Shown: in pieces, positions 62,163-64,000 of the stretch
Layout: every line of letters begins with the position of its first letter
Numbering within the stretch: the first letter of the stretch is position 1
NCBI RefSeq assembly: GCF_002563855.1
Contig: NZ_PDJQ01000001.1
Coordinates: 372,001 to 436,000, forward strand
Length of the DNA: 64,000 bases
DNA from: Tepidiforma thermophila
GTDB lineage: Bacteria; Chloroflexota; Dehalococcoidia; Tepidiformales; Tepidiformaceae
Direction of reading: 5' to 3'
Notes under the pieces: model-generated
What the model was told of the DNA's origin: nothing
Seen by the model: the letters and a program-made list of their open reading frames with translations, nothing else
Databases searched by the model: none
Translations under genes and position numbers: made by a program

Positions 62163-62657
62163 TCACCCGGTGACCGTGAAGCTGGCGACCATCCCTTCTT
62201 TGTAGTGGGAGATGGTCCTCCCGCCGACCTCTTCGACGACGTTGCAGGAGAGTTCGTACTCGCCGGGCTGGAGCTCGAGCGTGAGCGCCTTCGCCTCGCC
62301 CATGCGGAGGCCCTGCGCCTGGCCGACGAGCTCCATGTCGCCCGAGGGGAGCTTCCGCATCACCTGGAGGTCGTGAATCTCGCCGCCCTCGTCGTGGCCG
62401 TGCATGTGGTCCATGTCGTGCACGGCCCAGAAGGTGACCCTGCCGGCGCGGGCGGACGTCACCTCGGGGACGACCTCCCAGTTGCGCAGGCCGACACGGA
62501 TGGAGCCCTCGGGCTGCTGCGCCATCATCCCCGCGCCGGCCATGTGGTCGGTGACCGCGGGGGCATCATTGCCGCCGCAGGCAGCGGCCGGCACCGCCAG
62601 CACCGCAGCAAGGACGGCGAGCATGAGCCCCGGTTTGATGGCGGGCACACTGAACAC
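62163..62657 (-). CDS. Cupredoxin-like (type I copper) lipoprotein
   Basis: 164 aa. Lipobox at LAVPAAACGG after a short signal. The domain has His-rich VHDMDHMHGHDEG and a C-terminal Cu loop ELSCNVVEEV ... ISHYKEGMVASF, which gives the Cys/His/Met ligands of type I copper proteins. It is likely an electron carrier or copper chaperone outside the membrane. A GTG start at 62657 follows CGGGAG. It is not co-transcribed with the MFS gene (about 80 nt gap). Confidence 0.85.
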   Translation of the reverse strand: MFSVPAIKPGLMLAVLAAVLAVPAAACGGNDAPAVTDHMAGAGMMAQQPEGSIRVGLRNWEVVPEVTSARAGRVTFWAVHDMDHMHGHDEGGEIHDLQVMRKLPSGDMELVGQAQGLRMGEAKALTLELQPGEYELSCNVVEEVGGRTISHYKEGMVASFTVTG

Positions 62658-62748
62658 GGCGGATCTCCCGGGCGACAGGCTGCTCCGAGTGTACCCTCCC
62701 GGCTCCTCCCGCTGGCTCTGCAGGGAAACCCGGCTTTCCCCCAGGACG

Positions 62749-62754
62749 TAGAAT
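62749..62754 (+). promoter_or_regulatory. -10-like TAGAAT upstream of the MBL-fold gene
   Basis: TAGAAT lies 32 nt before GTG 62787; the leader contains GCAGGAG. Confidence 0.4.
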
Positions 62755-62786
62755 GCCCGTTCGACACCGTCCGCAGGAGCCTTCCC

Positions 62787-64000
62787 GTGCCCGATATCCG
62801 CGACCTCGCCGAACGCCTCTGGAACGGCGAGCTTTCGACCGCCGAGCTGCACCCGGTGGCGTGGCGCCAGCCCGAGGGCCAGGAGATCGCCGACGGGGTG
62901 CTCTTCTATAAAGGAATTGCGAGCGCGAACACGATCGATACGGGCGACGGCCTGGTGATGCTCGATACGGGCGCCGTGAACGACACGCGGCCGCTGTATG
63001 AGGAGGTGCGGCGCTGGCGGCCGGAGGCGCCGCTCCGGGCGGCCGTCTTTTCGCACCACCATGTGGACCACATCTTCGGCGTCGGGCCGTTCGAGCAGGA
63101 GGCCGCCGAGCGCCGGTGGCCGCGGCCGGTGGTGTACGGCCACGAGCTCCTGGAATGGCACTTCGCGCGGTACCAGCGGACGCTGGGGTGGAACACGGCG
63201 ATCAACCGGCGGCAGTTCGCGATCGATGCGCCGCAGTTCCGCTGGCCGGAGCAGTACCGGCTGCCGGATGTGACCTACACGCGCCGGCTGACCTTCCGGG
63301 CCGGGGAGCTGACCTTCGAGCTGCACCACACGCGGGGCGAGACGGAGGACGCGACCTGGACGTGGGTGCCCGAGCGGAAGCTGCTGGCGCCGGGCGACCT
63401 CTTCATCTGGGCGGTGCCGAACGCGGGCAACCCGCAGAAGGTGCAGCGGTACTGTTCGGAGTGGGCGGCCGGCCTGCGGGAGATGGCGGCGCTGGGCGCC
63501 GAGCTGCTCCTGCCGGGCCACGGGCTGCCGATCTTCGGGGCGGAACGGATCCGGCAGGCGCTGCTGGATACGGCCGAGCTGCTGGAGAGCATCGAGGCGC
63601 AGGTGCTGGCGCTGATGAACACGGGCTGCACGCTCGACCGCATCCTGCACGAGGTGGAGGTGCCGGCCCACCTGCTGGAGAAGCCGTACCTGCGGCCGGT
63701 GTACGACGACCCCCAGTTCCTGGTCCGGAATGTGTGGCGGCTGTACGGGGGCTGGTACGACGGCGAACCGGACAATTTGCTGCCGGCGCCGCGGGCCGAG
63801 CAGGCGCGGGAGTGGGTGGCGCTGGCGGGGGGCATCGAGCGGGTGCTGGAGCGGGCGGCGGCGCTCCGCGCGGAGGGGAATCTGCGGCTGGCGTGCCACC
63901 TGGTCGAGTTCGCCGTGATTGCGGAGCCGGGTTCGCGCGCGGCGCACGACCTGCGGGCGGAGATCTACGCGGCGCGGGCGGCGCTCCAGCCGTCGTCGAT
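62787..64000 (+). CDS. Metallo-beta-lactamase-fold hydrolase, alkylsulfatase-like (3' end outside the window)
   Basis: Open from GTG 62787 to the window edge (404 codons so far). The MBL metal motif is FSHHHVDHIFG (HxHxDH), with further ligands GETEDATW and LPGHGLPI. The region after ~270 is helical (LRPVYDDPQFLVRNVWRLYG, GWYDGEPDNLLP), the alkyl-sulfatase dimerisation-domain signature of SdsA1/BDS1-type enzymes, so the protein is likely ~450 aa or longer. It may hydrolyse sulfate esters or related substrates. Leader with TAGAAT and GCAGGAG. Confidence 0.9.
   Translation, partial: MPDIRDLAERLWNGELSTAELHPVAWRQPEGQEIADGVLFYKGIASANTIDTGDGLVMLDTGAVNDTRPLYEEVRRWRPEAPLRAAVFSHHHVDHIFGVGPFEQEAAERRWPRPVVYGHELLEWHFARYQRTLGWNTAINRRQFAIDAPQFRWPEQYRLPDVTYTRRLTFRAGELTFELHHTRGETEDATWTWVPERKLLAPGDLFIWAVPNAGNPQKVQRYCSEWAAGLREMAALGAELLLPGHGLPIFGAERIRQALLDTAELLESIEAQVLALMNTGCTLDRILHEVEVPAHLLEKPYLRPVYDDPQFLVRNVWRLYGGWYDGEPDNLLPAPRAEQAREWVALAGGIERVLERAAALRAEGNLRLACHLVEFAVIAEPGSRAAHDLRAEIYAARAALQPSS

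Noticed and set aside
62658-63947. Minus-strand extension of the cupredoxin ORF to 594 codons
   Set aside because: Arg/Pro/His-rich shadow of the MBL-fold gene; the signal peptide and lipobox set the true start at 62657.

Overview
The window is a very GC-rich chromosomal segment (roughly 70% by eye) packed on both strands with housekeeping, lipid/acyl-CoA, signalling and transport genes. The mix is groES-groEL behind a CIRCE operator, CaiB/BaiF CoA-transferase, acyl-CoA dehydrogenase, P450, Sir2, zinc-ribbon membrane proteins and many genes with a TAnnnT -10 box abutting the start codon. It fits a Chloroflexota bacterium; a Dehalococcoidia / Tepidiforma-like thermophile is my guess, and no rRNA or marker gene here proves it. 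I saw no rRNA, tRNA or CRISPR array.

Layout. 1-7.2 kb: a giant hybrid histidine kinase with about twelve GAF-like units, cut by the left window edge. 7.2-14.4 kb: mutM, a thioesterase, a class III CoA-transferase, a PD-(D/E)XK nuclease-like Fe-S protein, a small Zn protein, a DinB-like protein, a PLP decarboxylase-like enzyme and lysC. 14.4-20.8 kb: two tandem-repeat tracts alternate with a GNAT, a P450, a TrpF homologue without its catalytic Cys, a GATase, a J-domain/pentapeptide fusion and a frameshifted small gene. 20.8-27.1 kb: a MoxR/VWA pair, an acyl-CoA dehydrogenase, Sir2 and a serine hydrolase. 27.1-36.8 kb: a DUF4011-type SF1 helicase, a ferric-reductase-like flavoprotein, a PAP2 fusion, a TlpA-like thioredoxin and a PhoP/PhoR-type pair. 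36.8-45.3 kb: a secreted propeller protein, mscL, an alcohol dehydrogenase, groEL/groES, three secreted proteins and a crotonase.

45.3-47.6 kb is a foreign, AT-richer island: a TcmP-like methyltransferase-fold protein faces a DUF5131 (Gp37/Gp68) three-Cys protein. It is bracketed by a perfect 13-bp direct repeat and is the best candidate here for an uncharacterised system.

47.6-58.4 kb carries three Mg2+ transport genes (mgtA, an MgtC/DUF4010 gene and corA). Between the first two lie three zinc-ribbon/transmembrane proteins. A 45-bp remnant of the mgtC 3' end sits right behind mgtA, which suggests the two were once adjacent. 58.5-64 kb: an ECF sigma factor with a DUF5667-like partner, a lipoprotein, an MFS transporter whose reading frame needs a CTG start, a cupredoxin lipoprotein and a metallo-beta-lactamase-fold protein cut by the right edge.

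Two genome-wide themes stand out. At least twelve genes have a TAnnnT-like box 6-9 nt before ATG/GTG, as expected of leaderless mRNAs; I used this to choose several starts. An intergenic repeat family (near 8.05, 14.47 and 17.95 kb) carries such a promoter at two of its copies.
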